Source of the DNA: Gammaproteobacteria bacterium
Lineage (GTDB): Bacteria; Pseudomonadota; Gammaproteobacteria; Acidiferrobacterales; SZUA-150
Direction of reading: 5' to 3'
DNA length: 64,000 nucleotides
NCBI GenBank assembly: GCA_029880545.1
Contig: JAOUOD010000014.1
Coordinates: forward strand, 1 to 64,000
Position numbers and translations under genes: made by a program. Under the pieces are notes generated by a model. The model was not told the origin of the DNA. It saw only the letters and a list, made by a program, of their open reading frames with translations, and made no database searches. Positions 23,580 to 32,564 of this stretch are shown piece after piece. Numbering within the stretch: the stretch's first letter is position 1; the number at the start of each line of letters is the position of its first letter.

Positions 23580-24944
23580 TCATGGTCGAAGAAACAAGGC
23601 AATGGACTCTACATGACTGGTATGAGGAAACATATCCATGATGCCTGCCTGCGCCATTCGGTAACCTTTCCTGTTGACCAGGACGTTGGCGTCCCGGGCA
23701 AGTGTTGCCGGGTTGCACGAGACATAGACAATGCGTTCCGGTCCTGACCTGGCATCAGGCAGTTCCTTGATTGGCTCCATGGCCCCTGATCGCGGCGGGT
23801 CCAGCAACAACTTGCTGAAACGGAATCCGTGCCATGCAGGTGGCTGCACTTCTTCATACAGATTACCGGCGCGAAACTCGGCATTGAAAATCCCGTTGCG
23901 GTCGGCATTTTCGCGTGCAGCAGCAACAAGATATTCGTCAGCTTCGATGCCCAGCACCTTGCCTGCCTTGCGCGCAATCGGCAGAGTAAAGTTGCCCAGA
24001 CCACAAAACAGGTCGAGAACATTGTCGTCCTGGTCAAGCTCAAGCATGTCGATGGCAAGGTCGATCATCGAGTTATTGATGTCGGCGTTGACCTGGGTAA
24101 AGTCGGTCGCCCTGAAGCGCATCTCCAGGTCGAACTTCTCCAGGCGATAGTTTAACGGCGCAGGCACCGCTGGATAAAGGCAGTGAATGCTGTCCGGCCC
24201 CTTTGGTTGCAGCCAGACCTGCAACCCGGTCTGCTTGCCAAATGCGCGTAGCAGTGTGAGATCGTTGTCATTCAGCGGTTCGAGGTGGCGAACAACAATT
24301 ACTGCTTCATTGTCGCCTGCCGCCACCTCAATTTGCGGAATACGATCAGGCGTGCTCAGGCTGCTGACCAGTTCGTGCATCTTCGGCAATGCGCCGGAAA
24401 ACCGTTGGTCCAGCACAAGGCATTTCTGCAGGCCGGTTAGATAGCTGGACCGTTTTTCACGGAAACCAATTAGCATACCACCCTTTTTCGGGACGAAACG
24501 CGCACCCAGCCTTGCCTTGCGTCGGTAATGCCATTGCGGACCGGTTACTGGCTCCAGCCAGGTTTCGGGCTGACAAAATCCGAGTTGTTCAAATTGACTG
24601 GCGAGCAGTTTTTGCTTGGCAGAAATCTGTGCGTCATGAGCCATGTGTTGCAGGCTGCAACCACCACACAGTTCAAAGTATTCACACGCCGGCTGTATGC
24701 GCTCGGGAGCCGCGGCCAAGACCTCAATGGTAACAGCGCTGGAAAATTTGCTGCGATCGTGAACCGGTTGAGCAATGACGGTTTCGCCGGGCAAGGCGCC
24801 ATCAACAAACACCACCTTGCCGTTATTTGTCTCATTATCGTTGCCCTGGATGCGCCCGACTCCGCGGCCATCATGTTCCAGCTCGGTGATGCTGACTTCT
24901 ACCGGCTCGGCCGGTCTGCGGACCCTGCTTCTGCGTCTTGCCAT
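23580..24944 (-). CDS. rlmD: 23S rRNA (uracil-1939-C5)-methyltransferase
   Basis: RlmD (RumA) methylates U1939 of 23S rRNA. The 454-residue protein starts with a basic stretch and a TRAM domain (EVSITELEHDGRGVGRI). It then has the iron-sulfur cluster cysteines (CEYFELCGGC), the AdoMet-binding LDLFCGLGNFTLP and the catalytic cysteine in YVSCNPATLARD. All hallmark residues are present. TrmA/RlmC paralogs are alternatives, but TRAM plus the four-cysteine cluster favours RlmD. Confidence 0.94.
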   Translation of the reverse strand: MARRRSRVRRPAEPVEVSITELEHDGRGVGRIQGNDNETNNGKVVFVDGALPGETVIAQPVHDRSKFSSAVTIEVLAAAPERIQPACEYFELCGGCSLQHMAHDAQISAKQKLLASQFEQLGFCQPETWLEPVTGPQWHYRRKARLGARFVPKKGGMLIGFREKRSSYLTGLQKCLVLDQRFSGALPKMHELVSSLSTPDRIPQIEVAAGDNEAVIVVRHLEPLNDNDLTLLRAFGKQTGLQVWLQPKGPDSIHCLYPAVPAPLNYRLEKFDLEMRFRATDFTQVNADINNSMIDLAIDMLELDQDDNVLDLFCGLGNFTLPIARKAGKVLGIEADEYLVAAARENADRNGIFNAEFRAGNLYEEVQPPAWHGFRFSKLLLDPPRSGAMEPIKELPDARSGPERIVYVSCNPATLARDANVLVNRKGYRMAQAGIMDMFPHTSHVESIALFLRP

Positions 24945-24954
24945 GGCAGGTTGT

Positions 24955-25734
24955 TCAACCTTGTTCCCAGGCTTCGAGGAATTCCAGCAAATGGGCTGTG
25001 CCGGAATTGCGTAACTCGACCCTGACCAGGTCGATTTCCTGTTGCCACGCGGCTTCTGTCAGTTGACCCTTGGTCAGCAACCAGCGCAGGTACACGAGGT
25101 ATGTGTTAAGCACGTCTGTTTCACAATAGTTGCGGATATCAATGATGTTGCCATCAATGAACTGGTCGCATACCTTGGAACCGCTCATTCCCATTTTTCC
25201 CGGAAGCCCGAGCATCAACGCGATCTGGTCAAGCGGCGCATTGGCTCGCGCCTGGTAGGCGGCCAGTACGTCCATCAGGTCCGTATGGCGTTGATGATAA
25301 CGGCTGATGTAGTTGTTCCATTTGAAATCACGGTCATCTTCACCTGTATCCCAGTAGCGTCCAGCGACAACGCCGTGCTTTAAAGCACGGTAATGCAGTA
25401 CCGGTAAATCAAAGCCGCTACCGTTCCATGACACGAGCGTCGGTGTATAGCGATCAATCCCGTCAAAGAAGCGCCGCACCAGTTCCTTTTCGTCCGAATC
25501 CGGATCACCGAGACTCCAGACCTTTACGCTGTCGCCGTGGCGGAATACCGCGGAAATCGCAACAATGCGATGCATGTGATGACGGAGAAATTCCGATTCG
25601 CCGGTTTCTTCGCGGCGTTTCTGAAACATGATGCTGGCCACATCCGCATCTTTCAGAACCGGGTCAAGATCGTAGAGTTTCCGTCCAAGTTCAAAATCCG
25701 GAACGGTTTCGATATCAAAAACGAAAACATTCAT
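24955..25734 (-). CDS. PolB-like 3'-5' exonuclease (predicted)
   Basis: The 259-residue DEDD-type exonuclease has Exo I FDIETVPD at 6-13, Exo II in LVSWNGSGFDLPVL and Exo III in the YCETDVLNTY segment. This fits the DNA_pol_B_exo2 family, stand-alone proofreading-like domains whose role is not settled. It sits 10 bp from rlmD on the same strand and 5 bp from the carbonic-anhydrase-like gene upstream. Confidence 0.85.
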   Translation of the reverse strand: MNVFVFDIETVPDFELGRKLYDLDPVLKDADVASIMFQKRREETGESEFLRHHMHRIVAISAVFRHGDSVKVWSLGDPDSDEKELVRRFFDGIDRYTPTLVSWNGSGFDLPVLHYRALKHGVVAGRYWDTGEDDRDFKWNNYISRYHQRHTDLMDVLAAYQARANAPLDQIALMLGLPGKMGMSGSKVCDQFIDGNIIDIRNYCETDVLNTYLVYLRWLLTKGQLTEAAWQQEIDLVRVELRNSGTAHLLEFLEAWEQG

Positions 25735-25739
25735 TACAG

Positions 25740-26867
25740 TCAGTACTCCACCCGCACTTCCTGCGCATCTTCCATGACGTGAATGGCCTGGTCCAGCTGG
25801 ATCTGGTCCGGGTTGTCCGTGGACTGCTTTCGTAATTCGGCAAGCAATTCGGCTTGCTCCAGTATATGGTGTGAACCATCCGGCTTCTGTACATAGGCTG
25901 CCCAGGGCACATACTTGGTTAAAGGAAACAGTTGCCCTGGTTTTGGTGAAATATCGATATGAATGCCGGAGATAAATACCAGGAACTTGCCCGCGTAGTC
26001 ATGGTTCTTGGCTATGGTTCTGAATGTACGATCGAACTCGATCTGCGAATTGATTTGCGCGGCGGCCAGCAAGGGCGATCGTGATGTGACGATTCGTGGC
26101 ATGCTGTTAAGAAGATTTGCCTCGAGGTGATCGCGCCCTTCTATATCCGGAGCGATGTCCTTGCGATAGTAGAAATACTGGGCTGTCAAACGTGAACCAA
26201 CAGAAATGGCGGAACCTTCAGCGATTTCCAGGCCAGCCAGGGATGACGCAATGTCGTCGCTGGCAAAATAGGTTCGGGAAGTGCTTTGCGCGGATACCGG
26301 TGCAGACAGTCCGCCATCTGTCATGGCCAACAGCCTGTTCAGCCTCAGGAACAGGCCTTCATGCCTGTCGTCCCTCAGCAACTGGTTGTCGATGGTCAGT
26401 GTGATCCGGTTACCGGTTTTGCCAATAAAAATATTCTCATGAGCAAAGTCGTATTCGTTCCGGTACCACTGCAAGGTCAGGTCAACTTTTCCGCAAGACG
26501 TTGAGTTACAGTTATCACTGGTCTGCAATCGCCTGTACACACCAAAGCTTTTGGTTTCCGGGTCATAGCCGACATGGCATGCCTGTATTATAACCATGGC
26601 ATCACCATGATGGGCATGCGGTCCATGCCGGTCGGTGGCGACAATGCCGCCAACCTGTCCATGATTGAACGGAAAGGTACCAAAATGCTTGGCGATCAGA
26701 ATCACCGGGTAACCCTGGTTTTCGTCCGAGCAAAATGCGCGCGATGGCATAATCTTGCCGGTTTCCATGCCCAGTGATTTGCAGAAATTGTACAATCTTG
26801 GCACAAACACGCTGTAACGCATCATGCCGTCAAGTTTGAAGTTTTCCAGTGCTGATCCAGTATCCAT
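25740..26867 (-). CDS. probable theta-type (LCIB-like) carbonic anhydrase
   Basis: The 375-residue protein matches the pattern of LCIB/theta carbonic anhydrases, enzymes of carbon-concentrating systems in algae and some bacteria. Candidate zinc ligands and active-site residues are in the usual order: CSDE at 46-49, a glycine-rich FNHGQVGGI at 68-75, H98 in ACHVGYD, R112/R113 in YRR and C125 in STSCGK. The C-terminal half (about 160-375) is not one I recognise. No carboxysome or Rubisco gene is nearby, so a general CO2/bicarbonate role is possible. The assignment rests on motif order only. Confidence 0.6.
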   Translation of the reverse strand: MDTGSALENFKLDGMMRYSVFVPRLYNFCKSLGMETGKIMPSRAFCSDENQGYPVILIAKHFGTFPFNHGQVGGIVATDRHGPHAHHGDAMVIIQACHVGYDPETKSFGVYRRLQTSDNCNSTSCGKVDLTLQWYRNEYDFAHENIFIGKTGNRITLTIDNQLLRDDRHEGLFLRLNRLLAMTDGGLSAPVSAQSTSRTYFASDDIASSLAGLEIAEGSAISVGSRLTAQYFYYRKDIAPDIEGRDHLEANLLNSMPRIVTSRSPLLAAAQINSQIEFDRTFRTIAKNHDYAGKFLVFISGIHIDISPKPGQLFPLTKYVPWAAYVQKPDGSHHILEQAELLAELRKQSTDNPDQIQLDQAIHVMEDAQEVRVEY

Positions 26868-26897
26868 GACTCTACCGTTTCTCGTACTTGTTGCCTG

Positions 26898-27794
26898 TTA
26901 TTCCGGGAATACACCTGTCGACAAATAGCGATCACCCCGGTCACAAATAATGACGGCAATAACAGCATCTTCTATCGACTCGGATAATTTCAGCGCGGCC
27001 GCCATGGCGCCGCCAGAAGAGATACCGCAAAATATCCCCTCCTCTTTCGCCAATCGACGGGTCATTTGTTCGGCCTCTTCCTGGGAGACATCAATGATCC
27101 TGTCGACAATGCTGGCATCATATATCTTTGGCAAATATTCTTCGGGCCAACGGCGAATACCGGGGATTTGGCTGCCGTCTTCCGGTTGCACACCGACAAT
27201 TTGTACCTTGGTGCTTTGTTCTCGCAGGTAGGTTGCGGTACCCATGATGGTGCCGGTCGTACCCATGCTGCTGACGAAGTGAGTCAGGGTGCCGTTAGTA
27301 TCGCGCCATAATTCAGGGCCGGTAGTCTCGTAATGCGCCCGCGGGTTGTCAGGGTTGGAAAATTGATCCAGCACCCTGCCCTTGCCTTCAGTTTCCATTT
27401 CCAGGGCCAGGTCGCGGGCACCTTCCATCCCGGCTTGTTCGGATACCAGAATAATCTCGGCACCAAACGCTTTCATGACGGCGCGCCTTTCAACACTCAT
27501 ATGCTCGGGCATGATCAGCTTCATGTTGTAGCCCTTGATGGCTGCAGCCATGGCCAGGGCGATGCCGGTGTTGCCGCTGGTTGCTTCGATGAGTGTATCG
27601 CCGGGCTGGATTTCGCCCCGCGCTTCGGCGTGCCGAATCATGCTTAGCGCCGGGCGATCCTTGACCGAGCCGGCCGGGTTGTTACCCTCAAGTTTTGCCA
27701 GCAACGTGTTGCTGCTGGCCCCGGGCAGTCGTTGCAGCCGAACCAGCGGCGTGTTGCCGACAAAGGCCTCCAGTGTAGAAATATTCTGTTTCAT
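26898..27794 (-). CDS. cysM: cysteine synthase B
   Basis: CysM is a PLP enzyme that makes cysteine from O-acetylserine and sulfide or thiosulfate. The N-terminal GNTPLVRL is followed by the Schiff-base lysine K45 in AGSVKDRPA. The substrate loop is EATSGNTG and the phosphate-binding loop GISSGGA. The 298-residue length and the short C-terminus ending GVFPE fit CysM better than CysK. Confidence 0.94.
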   Translation of the reverse strand: MKQNISTLEAFVGNTPLVRLQRLPGASSNTLLAKLEGNNPAGSVKDRPALSMIRHAEARGEIQPGDTLIEATSGNTGIALAMAAAIKGYNMKLIMPEHMSVERRAVMKAFGAEIILVSEQAGMEGARDLALEMETEGKGRVLDQFSNPDNPRAHYETTGPELWRDTNGTLTHFVSSMGTTGTIMGTATYLREQSTKVQIVGVQPEDGSQIPGIRRWPEEYLPKIYDASIVDRIIDVSQEEAEQMTRRLAKEEGIFCGISSGGAMAAALKLSESIEDAVIAVIICDRGDRYLSTGVFPE

Positions 27795-27838
27795 CGGTTC
27801 GTAGTGTACCTGTCAAATCATCGCAATAACAAACAAAA

Positions 27839-27869
27839 CGCCCGATCCGGAATATTCCGTGATCGGGCG
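27839..27869 (-). terminator. terminator of the distal lipoprotein gene
   Basis: CGCCCGATC (27839-27847) pairs with GATCGGGCG (27861-27869). On the minus strand it is followed by a T-rich stretch. It lies after the stop of the lipoprotein gene. Confidence 0.75.
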
Positions 27870-27895
27870 CGAGGGGCGTGCTAACCGGTACTGTC

Positions 27896-28513
27896 TCAGG
27901 GAGAGACGGTGATCGAGGTAATCAATACGCAGGAGTTCTGTGCGCTGGTCGCGTCCACTGCCGGGTCAATAAACGTCTGTGAGTCAGAAGCAAAAATCAC
28001 CCGTGCATAGTTATCTTGCGCAATAATATTTGATGTATCTTCAACAAATCCACCGCTCGGATGGCAATAGCCTGGAGCAATGGCGACATTCTCGACAGAA
28101 TCACCACAAAGGGCTATGACGGGGTAGTACTGGCCTGCTGGCAGAACCGCCGGAACCGTGTAGGCGACTTCAATTGTCTCTGGCGAATGGTCCTGGTACC
28201 GGTCATAGGCATTCTGGCCCACCATTGCGCCAACACCTACTGTTGAGCCTACTGGAGCGAGATCGATAAACACAGATTCGGTGTCACCATCAACCTGTAC
28301 CGAAATATACAGTACCGATCCTGGCGCAACTGAACTGACGGGAACCCGGTCAGTGGGGGTGGCGCCCTCGATTGCGAAACCTGCGGATCCAGTCAGATCC
28401 GGAAAATAGTTTGTCGAAAGTGCTGTGGCGCACAAGTCATCGACGTTTTCATCGGCACATCCGCTCAAAAGGGATGCCGCCAGCGCCACTGCCAAGAATT
28501 TGCTTGTTTGCAT
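27896..28513 (-). CDS. lipoprotein, paralog of the next gene
   Basis: The 205-residue product starts with a type II signal and lipobox LLSGC (about 15-19), so it should be a membrane-anchored lipoprotein. The mature part is low in charge, rich in S/T/V and contains paired cysteines. Segments VDDLCATAL, YYPVIALC and GFVEDTSNI align with VDDLC-like, YYPVILLC and GYVEDTTDI in the neighbouring gene 28712-29260, so the two arose by duplication. Start at ATG 28513 is chosen from the signal peptide. The family is not recognised. Confidence 0.75.
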   Translation of the reverse strand: MQTSKFLAVALAASLLSGCADENVDDLCATALSTNYFPDLTGSAGFAIEGATPTDRVPVSSVAPGSVLYISVQVDGDTESVFIDLAPVGSTVGVGAMVGQNAYDRYQDHSPETIEVAYTVPAVLPAGQYYPVIALCGDSVENVAIAPGYCHPSGGFVEDTSNIIAQDNYARVIFASDSQTFIDPAVDATSAQNSCVLITSITVSP

Positions 28514-28670
28514 TACCTGTGTTCCTGCTTGTTGCTTGTCTCGGTAACCTCGACCGTTATTCCGGGGTTCCCGACCTTGTTCCCGATCGCCGGGACCCTG
28601 AGTCCGCGCCGAGTATACTGAACAACGCCTTGGTGGTCTATCCGGGGTAATTATCTGAACTAAAAGCAAA

Positions 28671-28690
28671 AGCCCGGCCGTGGCCGGGCT
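28671..28690 (-). terminator. terminator between the paralogous lipoprotein genes
   Basis: AGCCCGGCC (28671-28679) pairs with GGCCGGGCT (28682-28690) with a 2-base loop centre. TTTTGCTTTT follows on the minus strand. Each lipoprotein gene is therefore probably its own unit. Confidence 0.8.
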
Positions 28691-28711
28691 TGTCACCGAG
28701 CAATAAACGCG

Positions 28712-29260
28712 CTAGTTCACCGACAGTATTGGCATGCTGACGCAGGAGTTGGCGAGGTTGCTGAGATCAACTGATGTGCCGTTATAATTTGCCCGAACAT
28801 AATTGCTCAGACTGATGATGTCGGTGGTGTCTTCTACGTACCCGGTACCCGGCGAGCAGGTGGTACTGTCCGCGATAACAGATACCAGGTCGGCGGAACA
28901 CAACAGGATGACCGGGTAGTAGGTTTTTGGTGTGACAACAGTTGGCGCGGGCACGTCGATGCTTACGGAAACTGCGCCACCGACGTCGGCGCCCATGGCT
29001 GTGCCAACCATGCTGGTGGTGCCGGTTTCAGCAAATCCGACCATGACGGAAACTGTTTCGGCATCAACAGGAACTGTCACCGTGACCGTGGTGCCGCCTG
29101 CCACCGAGCTGGCGCTTAATGTCGGGCCGCCGGTAATATCCGGGCTATTGCTGATGGCCAACGGGCCGTCACACAGATCATCTGCAGTATCGCTGGAACA
29201 ACCGGCCAATGCGGCAATTGCGATCAGCATGGTAAGCAGGGTTGTCGCCTGGATTTTCAT
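28712..29260 (-). CDS. lipoprotein, paralog of the previous gene
   Basis: This is a 182-residue lipoprotein with a lipobox ALAGC after a hydrophobic signal. The mature sequence opens SSDTADDLC and is rich in serine, threonine, valine and glycine (beta-sandwich-like). It ends with a cysteine-containing NSCVSMPIL. It is clearly homologous to 27896-28513 with a slightly shorter middle. GGGGAAA just upstream supports the ATG at 29260. Function is unknown. A surface or periplasmic structural role is a guess. Confidence 0.75.
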   Translation of the reverse strand: MKIQATTLLTMLIAIAALAGCSSDTADDLCDGPLAISNSPDITGGPTLSASSVAGGTTVTVTVPVDAETVSVMVGFAETGTTSMVGTAMGADVGGAVSVSIDVPAPTVVTPKTYYPVILLCSADLVSVIADSTTCSPGTGYVEDTTDIISLSNYVRANYNGTSVDLSNLANSCVSMPILSVN

Positions 29261-29390
29261 AAAATTTCCCCTTGGTAAACACATTGTCTGGTGTGCCAAT
29301 AATTCTATTTTTATCGTACATAACGGGTTACGGAAAATCTTTCCGTGGTCACAATTATAATACCATGGGCCGGGAATTACACATGTGAAT

Positions 29391-31133
29391 TCAGGGAATT
29401 TCGACCGTTGGCCCGAAACTTGATGGCGCCGGTTCCAGGTGTTCGATTCGAAGCTGTGCAACTATCCTGTTGCGAAAGTCATTTACCTCGAGGCGGAATA
29501 CAGCGTAAACGCGCCTCAGGTCCGGCACAACGCCGTCCGGGGCCATGCCAAATGCTATGGCTTCGATATCCACACCGCCTTTGATGGGCTGCAGTACCAG
29601 CTTAAGGTGGTTGTCTCCGACCAGCCGTTTCGACGTGACTGAAAATTCCCCTTCAAACGCAGGCTCGGGAAATCCCTGGCCCCATGGGCCACTCCGGGCC
29701 AGTAGTTCGGCAACCTCCAGGTTGAAATGCTCGGGTTCCAGCTCGCCGTCCGTATACATTGAACCCACCAGGCTGTCAGCATCCAGCAGTACACCGGCAG
29801 TCTCTTCAAACGCATCCACAAAGGATTCAAGGTGCTTCACGTCAAGACTCAGTCCTGCCGCCATGGCATGACCACCGAATTTGTGGAGCAGCCCGGGATA
29901 GCGTGTTGCCACCCTGTCCAGGGCGTCACGAATATGAAATCCTTCGATAGAGCGCCCTGAGCCTTTGAGTTCGCCGGAATCACCGGGCGCAAATGCGATG
30001 ACAGGCCGATGAAAGCGTTCCTTTAATCGCGAAGCGACCAGTCCAACTACACCCTGATGCCAATGCGGTTGATAGAGGCAAATGCTTTTTCGATGTTCGT
30101 ATCCGTCGGTACATTCCTTTAACGCCTTGTCAGCATCGTCCTGCATGGACTGCTGAATCTGGCGTCGTTCAAGATTGAGCTTGTCCAGTGTTTCTGCCAG
30201 TTGCCTGGCCTCGGCTGCTGAGTCAGTCAGCAGGCAGCGTATACCAAGACTCATGTCATCAATTCGCCCCGCTGCATTCAGTCGCGGGCCGAGAAAAAAT
30301 CCGAGATCGGATGTGTTCAGTCGATGCATGGGGCGTCCGGCGATTAAGGCCAGGGAGTGAATACCGGGGCAGCATTGTCCGGCGCGTATACGCGCCAGTC
30401 CCTGGGAGACCAGTACACGGTTTATACGATCCAGGGGGACTACATCGGCTACGGTTCCTAGCGCGACAAGATCGAGCAGCATAGCCAGATTGGGTTGCGC
30501 AGATGCATCGAAACACCCGCGTGTACGGAGCTCGTGACGCACTCCCAGGAGCACATAAAAGAGTACACCTACACCGGCGAGGGACTTGCCCGGAAAGGAG
30601 CAGCCGGGTTGATTCGGATTAACTATTGCCGCGGCGTCCGGTAATTGATCGCCTGGCAAATGATGGTCTGTAACAACAACCGGGATGCCGGCATCGTTGG
30701 CTGCGTTCACGCCGTTGATACTTGCAATACCATTATCAACAGTAATAATCAGGTCGGGCGAGTATTTAGCTGCAAGACCAACTATCGCGGGTGTCAGGCC
30801 ATAGCCAAACTCGAAACGGTTTGGCACCAGAAAATCCACCTGGCCGGCACCCAGCGCTCTCAGTCCTCGCACGGCAACAGCGCAGCTGGTCGCGCCATCG
30901 GCGTCGAAATCTCCGACTACCAGTATCTTGTCACCCGCCTCTATAGCGTCGGCGATGCGCTTCGCGGCCTGCGCCATGCCCTTGAGTTGATCGTGACCTG
31001 GTAATGACTGCAGTGACATATCCAGCTGTGTCGGGTCGGTGACGTTGCGTGCCGCATAGATTCGGCGCAACAGGGGGTGAAGGTCATCAGGCAGCGTATG
31101 CTGTTCCGGTGTTCGTCGTTTGATGTTGGTCAT
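29391..31133 (-). CDS. recJ: single-stranded-DNA-specific exonuclease
   Basis: RecJ degrades single-stranded DNA 5' to 3' in mismatch repair and recombination. The 580-residue protein has the DHH-family motifs: VGDFDADGATS (motif I), the aspartate in ITVDNG, VTDHHLPG (the DHH motif III) and the DHHA1 segment GGHAMAAG. An OB-like C-terminal domain completes it. It follows the rpfE-like gene with a 4-bp overlap, an arrangement also known in Xanthomonas. Confidence 0.96.
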   Translation of the reverse strand: MTNIKRRTPEQHTLPDDLHPLLRRIYAARNVTDPTQLDMSLQSLPGHDQLKGMAQAAKRIADAIEAGDKILVVGDFDADGATSCAVAVRGLRALGAGQVDFLVPNRFEFGYGLTPAIVGLAAKYSPDLIITVDNGIASINGVNAANDAGIPVVVTDHHLPGDQLPDAAAIVNPNQPGCSFPGKSLAGVGVLFYVLLGVRHELRTRGCFDASAQPNLAMLLDLVALGTVADVVPLDRINRVLVSQGLARIRAGQCCPGIHSLALIAGRPMHRLNTSDLGFFLGPRLNAAGRIDDMSLGIRCLLTDSAAEARQLAETLDKLNLERRQIQQSMQDDADKALKECTDGYEHRKSICLYQPHWHQGVVGLVASRLKERFHRPVIAFAPGDSGELKGSGRSIEGFHIRDALDRVATRYPGLLHKFGGHAMAAGLSLDVKHLESFVDAFEETAGVLLDADSLVGSMYTDGELEPEHFNLEVAELLARSGPWGQGFPEPAFEGEFSVTSKRLVGDNHLKLVLQPIKGGVDIEAIAFGMAPDGVVPDLRRVYAVFRLEVNDFRNRIVAQLRIEHLEPAPSSFGPTVEIP

Positions 31134-32161
31134 GCACCGGCTTTCCGGTCATCGCTGCGTTGCCAGTAGCTGTGCAATGGCCGCTTTCTTCGCCACCAGC
31201 GCTTGAGGCTTGTACGAGAAAAATGAACAGGCTGAACCGCCTCGGTGTAAATCGCCAAAGACTGAATGTGACCGGTCTTTATGTCTTTCAGTATTGGTAA
31301 AATCCAGTTATCGAGTATTACCTGCCGATAATTGCGGATGCCATCCATAGGACCGAAGTGAGCCTGGATCAGGTCCGGCGAAAGCACAACAAATGAATTG
31401 TGTTCACTGGCATCCCGGCAGTCAGTCCAGCTTGATGGCAAACCTGAAACCGGGATAGCTGCAGATTTGCCAATGCCGCGGATCGAGTCGTCTTCGGAAA
31501 AAAACCGCTGCCAGGGAATCCCGGATACATCGGGTCGTTCGCCCTCCCCCCACAGCCAGACACTGTTTGCCGGGTTCAGGCCGATGTCTTCCCGTTGCTG
31601 GTTTACCGGTGACATGTGCATGACTGTTTGCATCTCGGTAATCAATTTATGCCAGTAAAGCGCATCCGGTCCGGTTGGCATAAACGCCAGGGTGTCAACA
31701 CCCATGGCCTGCTCAGTTGGCACGGTGCTGATATGCTGTCGCCCTGGCGTCGTCAATAGCCAGCGCCCGGCATCCAGGATCTGGATGTGCACAGAATCTT
31801 GGGAAAAATATGTGTTCAGCTCATTCACCAGCATTTCCGCTTCAGCCCGGGATAACTGGAGTCGCCCCGGGTGATCCAGCACCAGCTTGTCCAGGCTTGG
31901 AGCCAGATGCACGGGATCAAGACAAAAACAGCCGGCTTCGCTATCCACCTGGTTTAACGCCAGCGCCCGGCAGGGACCGGCGCCGGCCTTTCCAAGACCG
32001 ATGGCTGACAGCAGTGCTGATTCGGCAGTATCTGGAAGACGGGCACCGGAAATATCGGCACGTGACAGCAGCGCAGAGAGCGCCGAGTCATCCGTTTCAG
32101 CTGTTGTCGTACCGACAATCAGTCCACTAACAAATATTCCGATTCGCATGGCGAGTGACAA
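31130..32161 (-). CDS. RpfE-type conserved protein
   Basis: The 343-residue protein resembles the uncharacterised RpfE-type family (COG4255-like) encoded next to recJ in Xanthomonas and many beta/gammaproteobacteria. Recognisable stretches are NSVWLWGEGE near residue 195, LALNQVDSEAGCF and the C-terminal RWWRRKRPL. Despite the name, no signalling activity is demonstrated by the sequence. Overlap with recJ by 4 bp suggests coupled expression. The first residues are hydrophobic, but a true signal peptide is uncertain. Confidence 0.7.
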   Translation of the reverse strand: MSLAMRIGIFVSGLIVGTTTAETDDSALSALLSRADISGARLPDTAESALLSAIGLGKAGAGPCRALALNQVDSEAGCFCLDPVHLAPSLDKLVLDHPGRLQLSRAEAEMLVNELNTYFSQDSVHIQILDAGRWLLTTPGRQHISTVPTEQAMGVDTLAFMPTGPDALYWHKLITEMQTVMHMSPVNQQREDIGLNPANSVWLWGEGERPDVSGIPWQRFFSEDDSIRGIGKSAAIPVSGLPSSWTDCRDASEHNSFVVLSPDLIQAHFGPMDGIRNYRQVILDNWILPILKDIKTGHIQSLAIYTEAVQPVHFSRTSLKRWWRRKRPLHSYWQRSDDRKAGA

Positions 32162-32564
32162 AAGCTACAGTTCAGTTTCTGGCAAGTTGGTAACCGGCGC
32201 AATTGTACCAGTGATTCCTGGTATATGTTCATTGTACAGGAGTTGATTCCGGTCTCGCGAGGAATCGTCCAGCCGTGTGTTGCGCATCGGGCCAGGCATG
32301 CGCCTGCTGTTTTGCTACTGCAATACCCGGGAATCGCGCGATATCGGGCTACAGCCAAGGAATATTTCGCCAACGAACTTGTCATTATCTTGGCCAGGAA
32401 GAAATCTGTGGATAATTGCATTTGAGCAGGTCTTGACGTAGATCGTACCGACGCTGGATGCGGGAAACTTGTGTTTGTTGACCAGAGAATTTACAGTGAA
32501 AACCGGTGTTTGGCCTGAACGAATCAAAACCCTGACTATTCGCACTCCTTACGGTGAGGACCCT
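32162..32564. other. 403-bp divergent intergenic region
   Basis: This region separates the rpfE-like gene (minus) from the hydrolase gene (plus). No convincing open frame, RNA or strong hairpin was seen. It should hold two divergent promoters. The GGTGAGGA upstream of ATG 32565 is the hydrolase RBS. Confidence 0.4.

Noticed and set aside
32162-32564. Short coding frames in the divergent region (for example 32225-32425)
   Set aside because: No RBS, no domain, and coding statistics look poor. They were left as intergenic.
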